A DNA stretch of 25,323 nt. It comes from a virus. Location of the stretch: positions 1-25,323 of the IMG/VR virus record IMGVR_UViG_3300006928_000072, one strand, 5' to 3'. How positions within the stretch are numbered: the stretch's first letter is position 1; every line of letters begins with the position of its first letter. The translations under genes and the position numbers were made by a program. Positions 16,201-24,400 of the stretch are shown here, piece by piece. The notes beneath the pieces are model-generated. The model saw only the letters and a list, made by a program, of their open reading frames with translations, was not told where the DNA came from and did no database searches.

Positions 16201-16893
16201 CAAAGTGCTTCTACAACTGATAATACTTTCTATACAGGAAGTGGTGCTCTAGTATTCAGTAAAACTGAGCAACCTGATGTTTCTACATTTGGTATTCAGA
16301 TTGTAGATACTGATAAAAATAACACTGGATTTGGAACTACCACATTCATAAATCCTGTTGAAACTATCTCTGGTGTGAGTGTCAGTGGTGATGACGGTAT
16401 TATTACTGGAATTGGAACTACTGCTCAAGGTATACAGTTCAATTTCCATATACCTTTGAACTCAACTTGGAGAGATAATACTTTGGGTGGACTTACTAAG
16501 ACAGGAATTACTACAGGTGACTTCTTCTTAGTATCTAGATCAAATGTTGGAAATGGTGTGACTGCACTATTGAAAGATAGGACAGTTGCTATTTCGTCAT
16601 GCTCTGACCTTATAGATACTGTGTTCCAAGTATCTCATATTGAAGATATTACCCCTGTGGGTACAGCATCTTCAGTAAGAGTGCACGTAAATGTTGAAAC
16701 TGGTCACGGTCTCAACTTTACAGGTCTTGGTTCAGGGGTCGGAAACTACTATGGAAACTTTAGTTGGGCAAAGTTCAGCTCCTCTAGAAGTGTTGGTCTA
16801 GCGTTTACTTGTAACAGTTCTGATGGTCTATCTGGTCTATCAACTGCTCCTACAATAATCCGCACTACTAAGCTTTCCCTAGATTACTCATAA
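13216..16893 (+). CDS. Large repeat-rich virion structural protein between gp7-position protein and gp8
   Basis: A 1225-residue protein whose ATG follows the previous stop by 1 nt (TAAAATG), implying translational coupling. It is nearly all beta-rich modules shared with its neighbours: HG-GD-type units at about 55-132 and 263-333, an IDDEI-type unit at 185, a GY unit at about 470-535, a tandem pair of HGL-LSGI-TC units at about 535-616, and two paralogous FSDxFxG units at about 359-425 and 812-895. There is no membrane segment, catalytic motif or signal peptide. I do not recognise a T4 counterpart. The location and shared modules make a baseplate or tail-fibre-proximal role likely, perhaps as a partner or split-off portion of the gp7-position protein. 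Its TAA is embedded in a late-promoter-like motif for gp8. Confidence 0.75.
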   Translation: MFQIGSINRKFNRETETFRYSFHLTHQGDPIFLKSFDGANPDKVLLGSDTIVLKNHFYVTGEELEYYANDTAIGIDHTSTGVGAATTIPQTVYAIKVDEDKIKLAATPALAKAGTHIGLTTVGIGNSHYFTANKQNSKVIMALDNVIQSPLTEEVGAATTLSGMLNKVISFWDISGFKSYDLIKIDDEIMRIQVVGYNGTANDALVDREWLGTKPTLHINGSTIKKVKGDYNIVKDKVTFVDVPFGGIKVTVGVSSDQVNVQRNSFRAISDYLETGSEVLVRSINPPVPLKGNETYFLIKEANNEFSFAETKGNALTGVGITLTTAGIGTHNFIFVDTSNGSSFQGRSFIRSDYTGNLVIDDISDSFTGIAKTFTIKSGGSDTTGITSDFGSLLINNIFQKPEIDYDFIGGSSTGITSIRFTNNSSNTTNLSDVNANRVPRKGLIVSLASSEGFGYQERLVGTGTAVVASTGVISSVGLAFSGTGYRNPPTTYRFNIIGGGSAVGASGTFSVANGNISAVDLTNAGSGFYYKDVSNVAYNHLTGITTVTTGSAHGLTSGNTVKLSGIAFTCTYSASKAVSNAVYDNVSGIMTVTTTANHGLSVGQGVILSGIGMTCQLDGGASTKTYPRTTDPYYAGSIIAAVPGVKKLTVQVGPSTVPTFYKTGGRLQGALIGPRFGDLNAEGASVTVVDNTTFEYQAGVTTAHHWYARGGSVTKPIIVDFDSPIGYDDIQLISASTGVGASVSLNVGTGLSITTFNLNNIGYGFTVGEQLRIAGIPTNTSIGSTFRNAIFTVKETRDDEFAGWVFGKVQVLDNFSDQFDGRKRVFTITENSEPLSIEKNPGTLINLQDNLLVFLNDIIQHPGVSYVFNGGTQIEFTEPPIEGTTLQIMLYRGTDSDVAIEGALQTVKVGDSIKIDKNNNITPVAQNERIVDAITARDTLRTTVYTKQGISNQLSPLRPVVWCKQQDDLIVEGAPVSKARDMYAAKIKPAARIIQSASTTDNTFYTGSGALVFSKTEQPDVSTFGIQIVDTDKNNTGFGTTTFINPVETISGVSVSGDDGIITGIGTTAQGIQFNFHIPLNSTWRDNTLGGLTKTGITTGDFFLVSRSNVGNGVTALLKDRTVAISSCSDLIDTVFQVSHIEDITPVGTASSVRVHVNVETGHGLNFTGLGSGVGNYYGNFSWAKFSSSRSVGLAFTCNSSDGLSGLSTAPTIIRTTKLSLDYS
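13720..13860 (+). repeat. IDDEI module, copy 3
   Basis: Encodes KIDDEIMRIQVV at residue 184 onward, then VDREWLGT. It has the same arrangement as the copies in the preceding gene. Confidence 0.55.
14290..14490 (+). repeat. FSDxFxG module, first copy
   Basis: Encodes IDDISDSFTGIAKTFTI, then a strand containing LLINNIFQKP and DYDFIGG. It aligns with the later segment at 15649-15890 (VLDNFSDQFDG..., LLVFLNDIIQHPG, YVFNGG). The pair looks like an internal duplication inside the 1225-residue protein. Confidence 0.6.
14814..15063 (+). repeat. Tandem HGL-LSGI-TC repeat pair
   Basis: Two consecutive units: NVAYNHLTGITTVTT...HGLTSGNTVKLSGIAFTC (to about 14929) and NAVYDNVSGIMTVTT...HGLSVGQGVILSGIGMTC (to about 15063). 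By my alignment 19 of 36 positions are identical, and each unit ends in Cys. The two start 135 nt apart. Confidence 0.7.
15649..15890 (+). repeat. FSDxFxG module, second copy
   Basis: Encodes VLDNFSDQFDGRKRVFTI, LLVFLNDIIQHPG and YVFNGGTQIEFTEPP. It is the fuller of the two copies in this gene; the first is at 14290-14490. Confidence 0.6.
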
Positions 16894-16896
16894 ATA
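16889..16896 (+). promoter_or_regulatory. T4-late-like promoter motif (CATAAATA) upstream of gp8
   Basis: CATAAATA matches the T4 late box TATAAATA at 7 of 8 positions and contains the stop codon TAA (16891-16893) of the upstream gene. It ends 21 nt before the gp8 ATG, giving room for a short leader with a purine-rich AGAAGAG just before the start. A separate late transcript for gp8 and the following gene is likely. Confidence 0.55.
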
Positions 16897-16917
16897 ACAC
16901 TAAAAGTCCAGAAGAGA

Positions 16918-18456
16918 ATGCCAGCGATCATAACTGATCAAATCAGAGTATTGTATGCGTCTAACTTTGTTGGTGGAATTTCAACCACCGCAAATAGTTA
17001 TTACGTGTTCATTGGGCTGCCGAATGCAACTGACACTAATTCAGATTGGAACACCAATACGCCAGCACCTATTGACAACTTTGATGATCACGACGACATA
17101 TATGATAGTCTAATATCCGCTAAGAAGATCAATTCTAGCGATGTATTGCAAGTAATCCGAAAGATTAGTTGGACTACAGGTACGATATACGAGATGTATC
17201 GTCACGATTATGATATTAATAATACTACCCCACAGACAAACTCTTCCAGTCTTTACAATTCTAACTTCTATGTGGTAAACTCAGATTATAGAGTTTATGA
17301 ATGCATATATAACGGAGCAGATCCAACTAATAGTGGTAAAGGACTTGCATCGTTAGAAGAACCAACTCACACAGACCTCCAACCAAGACTTGAATCCGAT
17401 GGCTACCTCTGGAAATACCTCTACACGATCAAACCGAGCGATATCGTTAAGTTTGACAGTGTTGAATACGTTCCAGTCCCAACTGACTGGTTGGAAAGTG
17501 CCGACAGTCTCGATGTTCGCAATGCTGCTGTTGGTGGTAAGATAGAAACAGTTGTAATAGAAAATACAACAAGTGCATCATATCAGTTTAGTGGAACTAA
17601 GAACAACGTTCCTATTAGTGGAGATGGACAAGATGGTTTAGCATCAGTCACTTTTGTGAATGGTAAACCAACTGCTGTTCAGGTAACTAATGGTGGAACA
17701 GGATATACTTTTGGAACTTTAGATTTAGATTCGGTAGTAACAGGTTCTGGTGCCGAATTTTCAGTTATAATTCCACCTCCAGGTGGACATGGTGCAGATA
17801 TAAACAAAGAATTGGGTGCAAATAAGGTTCTTGTATATTCTAGAATAGAAAATAGTGATACTACAAACCCTGATTTCCCAACAGGAAACCAGTTTGCTCG
17901 TATAGGAATAATAAAAAATCCACAAGTAACAGGTACTACAAATCTACTTACATCAGCAAGTGCGAGTGCTGTTTATGGATTACGTTTGACAGGTATAGCA
18001 GCAAGCACTATGAGTGCTTCTATTGATGGTCAGATTACCCAAACCATCGGAATTGGATCCACTGCAGTGGGTAAAATTATATCATATGACCCAGTAACAA
18101 AATTCTTGAGATATTGGCAAGATCGGGATCTAGCAACAGATAACTCTACGGGGGCAAGTCCCACCTATGGTTACCGTCTAAATAGGTTCACGAGCACTCC
18201 TGGAACTGGAGGTAGTATCAATGTAGTTGTAACAACAACTACAGGCAGTGAGACTGTAGGAATCGAAACAACCTTTACGGGGGTTTCTACATCAATCAAC
18301 GCTAAAACATACTACTTTGGTCAGTCTATAAACAACGGTTTATCATCACCAGAAATCAAAAAGTATTCTGGAGACATTATATACGTTGACAATAGACCAG
18401 AAGTTACAAGAGCTGCCAATCAAAGAGAAGATATTAAAATCGTCTTAGAATTCTGA
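16918..18456 (+). CDS. 8: Baseplate wedge subunit gp8
   Basis: A 512-residue homologue of T4 gp8 (334 residues). The strongest match is the C terminus, SGDIIYVDNRPEVTRAANQ (484 onward), against T4 SGEMIYMENRPPIIMAMDQ. DGYLWKYLY (161-169) also corresponds to T4 DGYVWEYLF, and RVYECIYNG to T4 LVYRCLDVP. gp8 is a wedge protein that binds gp7 and gp10 in the baseplate. The extra length comes largely from a Gly-rich insertion at about 205-300 that carries a GY module (VQVTNGGTGYTFG at 254-266) like those in the neighbouring giant proteins. The start is supported by the upstream late-like motif, the 24-nt gap and purine-rich bases before the ATG. A gap of only 4 nt separates it from the next gene. 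Confidence 0.9.
   Translation: MPAIITDQIRVLYASNFVGGISTTANSYYVFIGLPNATDTNSDWNTNTPAPIDNFDDHDDIYDSLISAKKINSSDVLQVIRKISWTTGTIYEMYRHDYDINNTTPQTNSSSLYNSNFYVVNSDYRVYECIYNGADPTNSGKGLASLEEPTHTDLQPRLESDGYLWKYLYTIKPSDIVKFDSVEYVPVPTDWLESADSLDVRNAAVGGKIETVVIENTTSASYQFSGTKNNVPISGDGQDGLASVTFVNGKPTAVQVTNGGTGYTFGTLDLDSVVTGSGAEFSVIIPPPGGHGADINKELGANKVLVYSRIENSDTTNPDFPTGNQFARIGIIKNPQVTGTTNLLTSASASAVYGLRLTGIAASTMSASIDGQITQTIGIGSTAVGKIISYDPVTKFLRYWQDRDLATDNSTGASPTYGYRLNRFTSTPGTGGSINVVVTTTTGSETVGIETTFTGVSTSINAKTYYFGQSINNGLSSPEIKKYSGDIIYVDNRPEVTRAANQREDIKIVLEF
17646..17770 (+). repeat. GY module inside the gp8 insertion
   Basis: Encodes NGKPTAVQVTNGGTGYTFGT and GSGAEFSV, the same G-x-I/P-x-x-V-x-V-x-N-x-G-x-GY pattern seen repeatedly in the gp7-position protein, the 1225-residue protein and the DUF4815 protein. 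Confidence 0.6.
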
Positions 18457-18460
18457 TCCG

Positions 18461-21400
18461 ATGCCACAGAACACCAACCTAAACGTCAATCCATATTTTG
18501 ATGATTTTGATGAGAATAAAAACTATACAAAAGTTTTATTCAAACCTGGTACTCCAGTTCAAGCGAGGGAACTGACTACACTTCAATCTATCCTACAAGA
18601 TCAGATTGAAAAATTTGGACAACATTTCTTCAAAGAGGGCACGGTAGTAATACCTGGTTCGGTAGCGTATGATGATGCCTATTATGCTGTCAAAGTAGAA
18701 TCTACATTTTTTGGTGTTCCTGTAGAATCATACTTTGATAAGTTGATTGGATTATCAATTCGTGGTAAGCAATCTGGAGTAACTGCTATAGTAAAGAGTG
18801 TTCTAAAAGCATCCAAATCAACTGAAAACGCAACAACATTATATGTAAAATATAGAAATACAAATAAAAACGATCAAACAACTCAAGTATTTGCAGATGG
18901 TGAAAATTTAGTTACTGAGTCTGATTTTACTTTTGGATCTACTACAACGTCTAATGGATCGGATTTTGCTACTTGTGTTCTAAGCAATGCGACTGCAACA
19001 GGTTCAGCATTTACTGTAACTGAAGGTGTATTCTTTGCTCGTGGTGCATTCGTAAAGGTAGGTACAGAAACACTTGTATTAGATCAGTATTCTAACTCTC
19101 CTTCATTCAGAGTTGGTTTCAAAGTTATAGAAGAAATTATAACTGCTGTAGAAGATGATACATTATATGATAATGCTTCTGGTTTCAGTAATTATACTGC
19201 TCCAGGTTCTGATAGATTCAAGATTAGTCTACAACTTACTAAGAAAGATCTTGATGATTATCAGGATGAAAACTTTATTGAGTTATTCAGAACTAATAAA
19301 GGCGAAATTAAAAAGATTATCAAGAGAACTGTATATAATGAATTAGCAAAAGAATTTGCTCGTAGAACATATGATGAAAGTGGTGATTATTTTGTAGATT
19401 CATTTAGTTTTGATAGTAAAGAAACCCTAAACGATAGGTATTCTCAGTTTGGTGTTTTCTTCCCAGAGGATACTACAGATAGTGGTAATGTACCATCTAA
19501 AGACTCATTAAGTATAAAGGTTAGTCCAGGTAAAGCATATGTCAAGGGATATGAAGTACAGACTTATGGAACTACATTTATTGATAGTAATAAACCAAGA
19601 ACTACTGGATTAGTTGAGTCTTCTTCTGTACCATTCCAAGCAGGAAATCTAATCAGAGTAAACAATGTCTATGGTGGTGCCAGTGTTGGTATTGCTACCA
19701 CAGGTTATGTTGATTTACGTAGTAATAGACTAAGTACTGATTTAGATGCTCTTGCAGGTCAATCTGTTGGTAGAGCAAGAGTATATGATTATAAACTGTC
19801 TGCAGGTGGATACGAAGATGCTTCATCTTCATTCGATTTATTCTTATTTGATATACAAACTGATACTGAGATAACACTTAACAGTGCACTTGCTATAGAT
19901 GCACCAGCATTGATTGAAGGTAAAAGATCTGGTGCAAGAGGATTCCTAAGATCTAGAACAGGTAATATTATTAATCTTCATCAAACAGCAGGTCAATTTT
20001 TAGTTGATGAAGCAATTGCTGTAGATGGAGTTGATAATGGTAGAATTATTACTAAAGTAACTGAATTTGGTATCAATGATATACATTCTATTAGACAGGA
20101 AGTAGGTGTACAAACTTTTAGTGGTGATACTATCTTAGAACCAAGATTACGTTTTGGTGGGCAGTCATTCAGCTTTACTGCTGCTTCAGGAAGTAAATCT
20201 ACAGTTAGTTCATCTACTAATGGATGGACTGTTGGTATACAGACTGGTGATATTATTAGTTACGCTAGATCTGGTGTTAGTGGACCAGTTTATAATAGAG
20301 TAAAAACTGTTTCTCCTTTAGGAACAAGTGTAGAAGTTGAAGCAGTTGCTAATGTAACTAATGTTGCAACTGGAACTATTCCTTCTGCTGCAACTAATGT
20401 TTCTGGTATATCTGTTGTATCTACAAGAATAAGAAATTCAAATAGTGGATTCTTATTTGCAGAATTACCAAATTCTGATGTTGAATCAGTTGATCTAACA
20501 CGATCAGATATTTTCATAAGAAATGAACTAAGGGGTAGAACAATCAACTCTTTAGGAACTCTTGCCTTACCATCACTTACTGGTACTGATTTTGTATATG
20601 CACCATTTGATGAAGAAAGATATACTGTATTATACGAAGATGGAACTGTAGAACCACTTACTTCAGATCAATTCGCATTGACTGGTGGAGGTAAAGGAGT
20701 TACTTTGAGTGGTCTTAGTGCAAGTAAAAATAATGTTGTAGTACATTCTACAAGGCAAAAGTCTAAAGTTACTGCTAAAAATAAAGTACTGAATCGTTGT
20801 GAAACTTTCGTTGTAAATAAGTCAAAATATACTTACTCTGGTATTACAACTTCTGTTGGTGATGGACTTACTTATAATATTGCTTATGGTACAAGGGTTC
20901 AAGATAGGGAAGTATCTTTAAATACTGCAGATGTAGTTAGAATTAATGCGATATTTGAATCATCTACAAGCGGTGATCCTTCAATTCCAACTGCAACATT
21001 TAGTGGACTAAACGGACCTAATTCAAATAACTCAGATCTTATAAGGGGTGAATCAGTTATTGGTAAAGTTTCTGGTGCATCTGCTCTTATTTTAGGTACA
21101 ACTGGAACTCAATCTGCATTTATTGTAAGTAGAAATAGTGAAAACTTTATTGATGGGGAAGAAATAACTTTCACTGAAAGTAATGTGTTAGGAAAAATAA
21201 CTGCACTTACACTAGGTGATAAAGAAGTTACTACTAACTTTACTTTAGATAATGGTCAAAGACAAGAGTTTTATGATTTTTCTAGACTTATAAGAAATCA
21301 AGGTTCTCCTGAACCATCAGGTAGAATAAAGGTATTCTTTGATAAGTTTACAATTGCTTCTGATGATAGTGGTGAAATTTTAACTGCAGGTAGTTATGAG

Positions 21401-24400
21401 TCTGATGTTTATGATATAGTTCCTTCTTTCAATGGAGTAAGAAATACAGACGTTGTTGATATAAGACCTAGGGTTGCAGATTATAATTCGACACTATCAC
21501 CATTTGAGTGGGGTGCAAGAGTATTCTCTGGATCGGGTCAAAATACAAACATATTAGTATCAGATGAAAATATTACTTTTGATTATAAGCATTATTTGGG
21601 TAGAATTGATAGATTATTCCTGAATAGTGATTCTACATTTACACTTGTAGAAGGAACTCCTGCTATACAACCTCAACCACCAGAAGCGATTGATAGTTCT
21701 TTTGAACTAGCACGGATTACATATGCACCTTATGTTTACAATGTTGGTGATGATGTTACTATAGAAACAAGGGCAAATAGAAGATACACCATGCAAGACA
21801 TTGGTGGTATCGAGAAGAGAATAGAAAATGTAGAATTTTCTACATCACTATCATTGCTTGAGAATAAGACTGAAGCATTAGTTGTAAAGGATCCTGATAC
21901 TGGTTTGGACAGTTTCAAAACTGGTTTTGCTGTAGATAATTTTACTTCATATGCATTAGCAGAAACTACTGCACCTATCAATTATGATGTTGAAGATGGT
22001 CACGCAGTAGCAAGAACTAGTTACGATACAGTTGATCTATTGGTTGGATCTGAGGCAGTAATTGGTTTAACGGGTGTGCCAAATAATGCAGTTGATGTTA
22101 GATATGCAACTGATTTAGGTTCTCAGAACATAACAAGAAAAGGATCAAAGGTTCTTCTAAACTATAGTGAAGTTGAGGATTTCAATCAACCGTTTGCAAG
22201 TAGGGTTGAGAATGTAAACCCATTTGATGTGGTTACATGGGGTGGTAATCTAAGAATATCTCCAACAGAAGATATCTGGGTAGAAAGAGAATCTGTAAGT
22301 GTAGATGGAGGTATAGGTAAGGTACATAGAGGATTTGATATAGTTGACGTTGTTGTAACTGAAGAGAAGATAAAAAATATGAGATCTCAGAATATAGAAT
22401 TTACAGGAACTAGACTAAAACCTGGTACTAAAATGTACAGTACCTTTGCAAGGACTGACATGGTTGATCAGAGAAGTTTGACAGTTCCAAAACTTCTCGA
22501 AGTTACTCCTGTAAAAGGTGCTTTCCAAATAGGTGAAACTGTAACAGGTAAATTACTTACTAATCAGAATAATAATAGGGTTCCTGAAATAAGATTCCGT
22601 GTTGCTTCACCTAACCATAAAGATGGTCCTTATAATGCACCAACTTTAACTTATGCTACTAGTCCTTATTCTAATGTTGGTTTAACATCTGCATATAGTG
22701 ATACTACTACAATATTGAATATTGATACTGCTAGTTTGAATCAAAAATCTGATGAAAGATTCTTTGGAACTGTTGTAAAAGATATGAGACTTGTTGGTGA
22801 AACAAGTAATGCAGAAGCACAGGTAAATGAAGTTAGATTAGTTACTGATGTTGTGGGTGCCTTACAAGGATCCATTCATATTCCAGAGGATAATCCTGAC
22901 TTTGCAAATGGTCAGAATATGTTAGAAGTAAGTGCTATAAAGTCGAATGATAATCCCCCACCAGGTGTACATGTAAGTAAAGCAAGTGCTCCTTTCTACT
23001 CTGATGGAACTTTTATTACTACGACTACGACAATAACAAAAGATCCACCACCACCTCCACCACCAGAGCCTAATGATCCATTAGCACAAACATTCTTTGT
23101 TACGGAGAATCCTGGTATCTACATGACTTCTGTAGATCTATTCTTCTTCACGAAGAGTGCTAATATCCCAGTTGAAGTTAGAATAGTTGATGTTGTAAAT
23201 GGAACACCAACAGGTAATGTTTTAGTAAGTAAGGTTCTTGAACCTAGTCAAGTTTTCACATCTGATGATGGTACAGTTCCAACTAAGTTCACATTTGATT
23301 TCCCATGTTATCTAACCACAGGAGAATATGCTTATGTTATCCTAGCAAGTACTGATGAGTATTATGTATGGATTTCTCGTGTAGGTGAGGAGGATATTTC
23401 AACTAAGGATCTTCCAGAAATACAAAAGGTTATAATCAATAAGCAACCATCTTTAGGTTCATTATTCAAATCTCAGAATGCGTCTACTTGGACTCCTTCT
23501 CAGTTAGAAGATCTAAAGTATAAGGCATATAAAGCGAAGTTTATAACAGGTCAGGGTACATTCAAGATGTACAATCCTGAAATGTCAGTATGGAATACCC
23601 GAAATCAATTACCTTCTAATCCAATAGAAGTATTTGATAAGAAGGTTACTGTTGGTCTATCTTCTGATCTCAAGAATCCAAACATTGTTGTTGGAACAGA
23701 AATCAAACAGAATAATAGAACTGCAAGTGGTTTCGTTGAAGCAAGATTAGGTGCAGTTGGTGCTGCAAATACAGGACTTACTGTTACTAATGTTGGTGTA
23801 GGTTATTCAAACACGACATATGGTAGCGTAAGTTTCGCAACTCTAACTGGTTCAGGTTCTGGTGCTACTGGAATTGTAACAGTATCTTCTGGAACAATTG
23901 ATAACGTATGTGTTCTCAATACTGGTTCTGGATATGCAGTTGGAGATACTTTAACTGCAACATTAGGAAATAATGATTTAGGTAGAAACCTAATATTTAC
24001 TGTAGGTGTTGTTACTTCAACAAACAGTTTACAGTTGACAGGAGTTACTGGTCAAGACTTCAATACATCTGAATTGATTCAATATGTTCCTGGTTCTGGA
24101 GGAGGTGTAGGTGTAGGATCAACCCTAGCATCAATCGTTCCTTCAAGTGTCACTATAAATGGTGATGAATTTGATGGTAAGCATATAAGAGTATCGCATC
24201 CTAATCATGGTATGCACGCTTTCAATAACAAGGTCGAAATTATTAGAGTTCATGGTGATACAGTTCCAACTAATATAACTGTTGGATATGGTGCAAGTTC
24301 TATTGCAAATATTAGTGTTGCTAGTTCAACTAACTTCAATTTATTTGAGGGTAGTCAGGTTACAACAACTAACCCAGGATTCGCAGTAATTGGTGATGAG

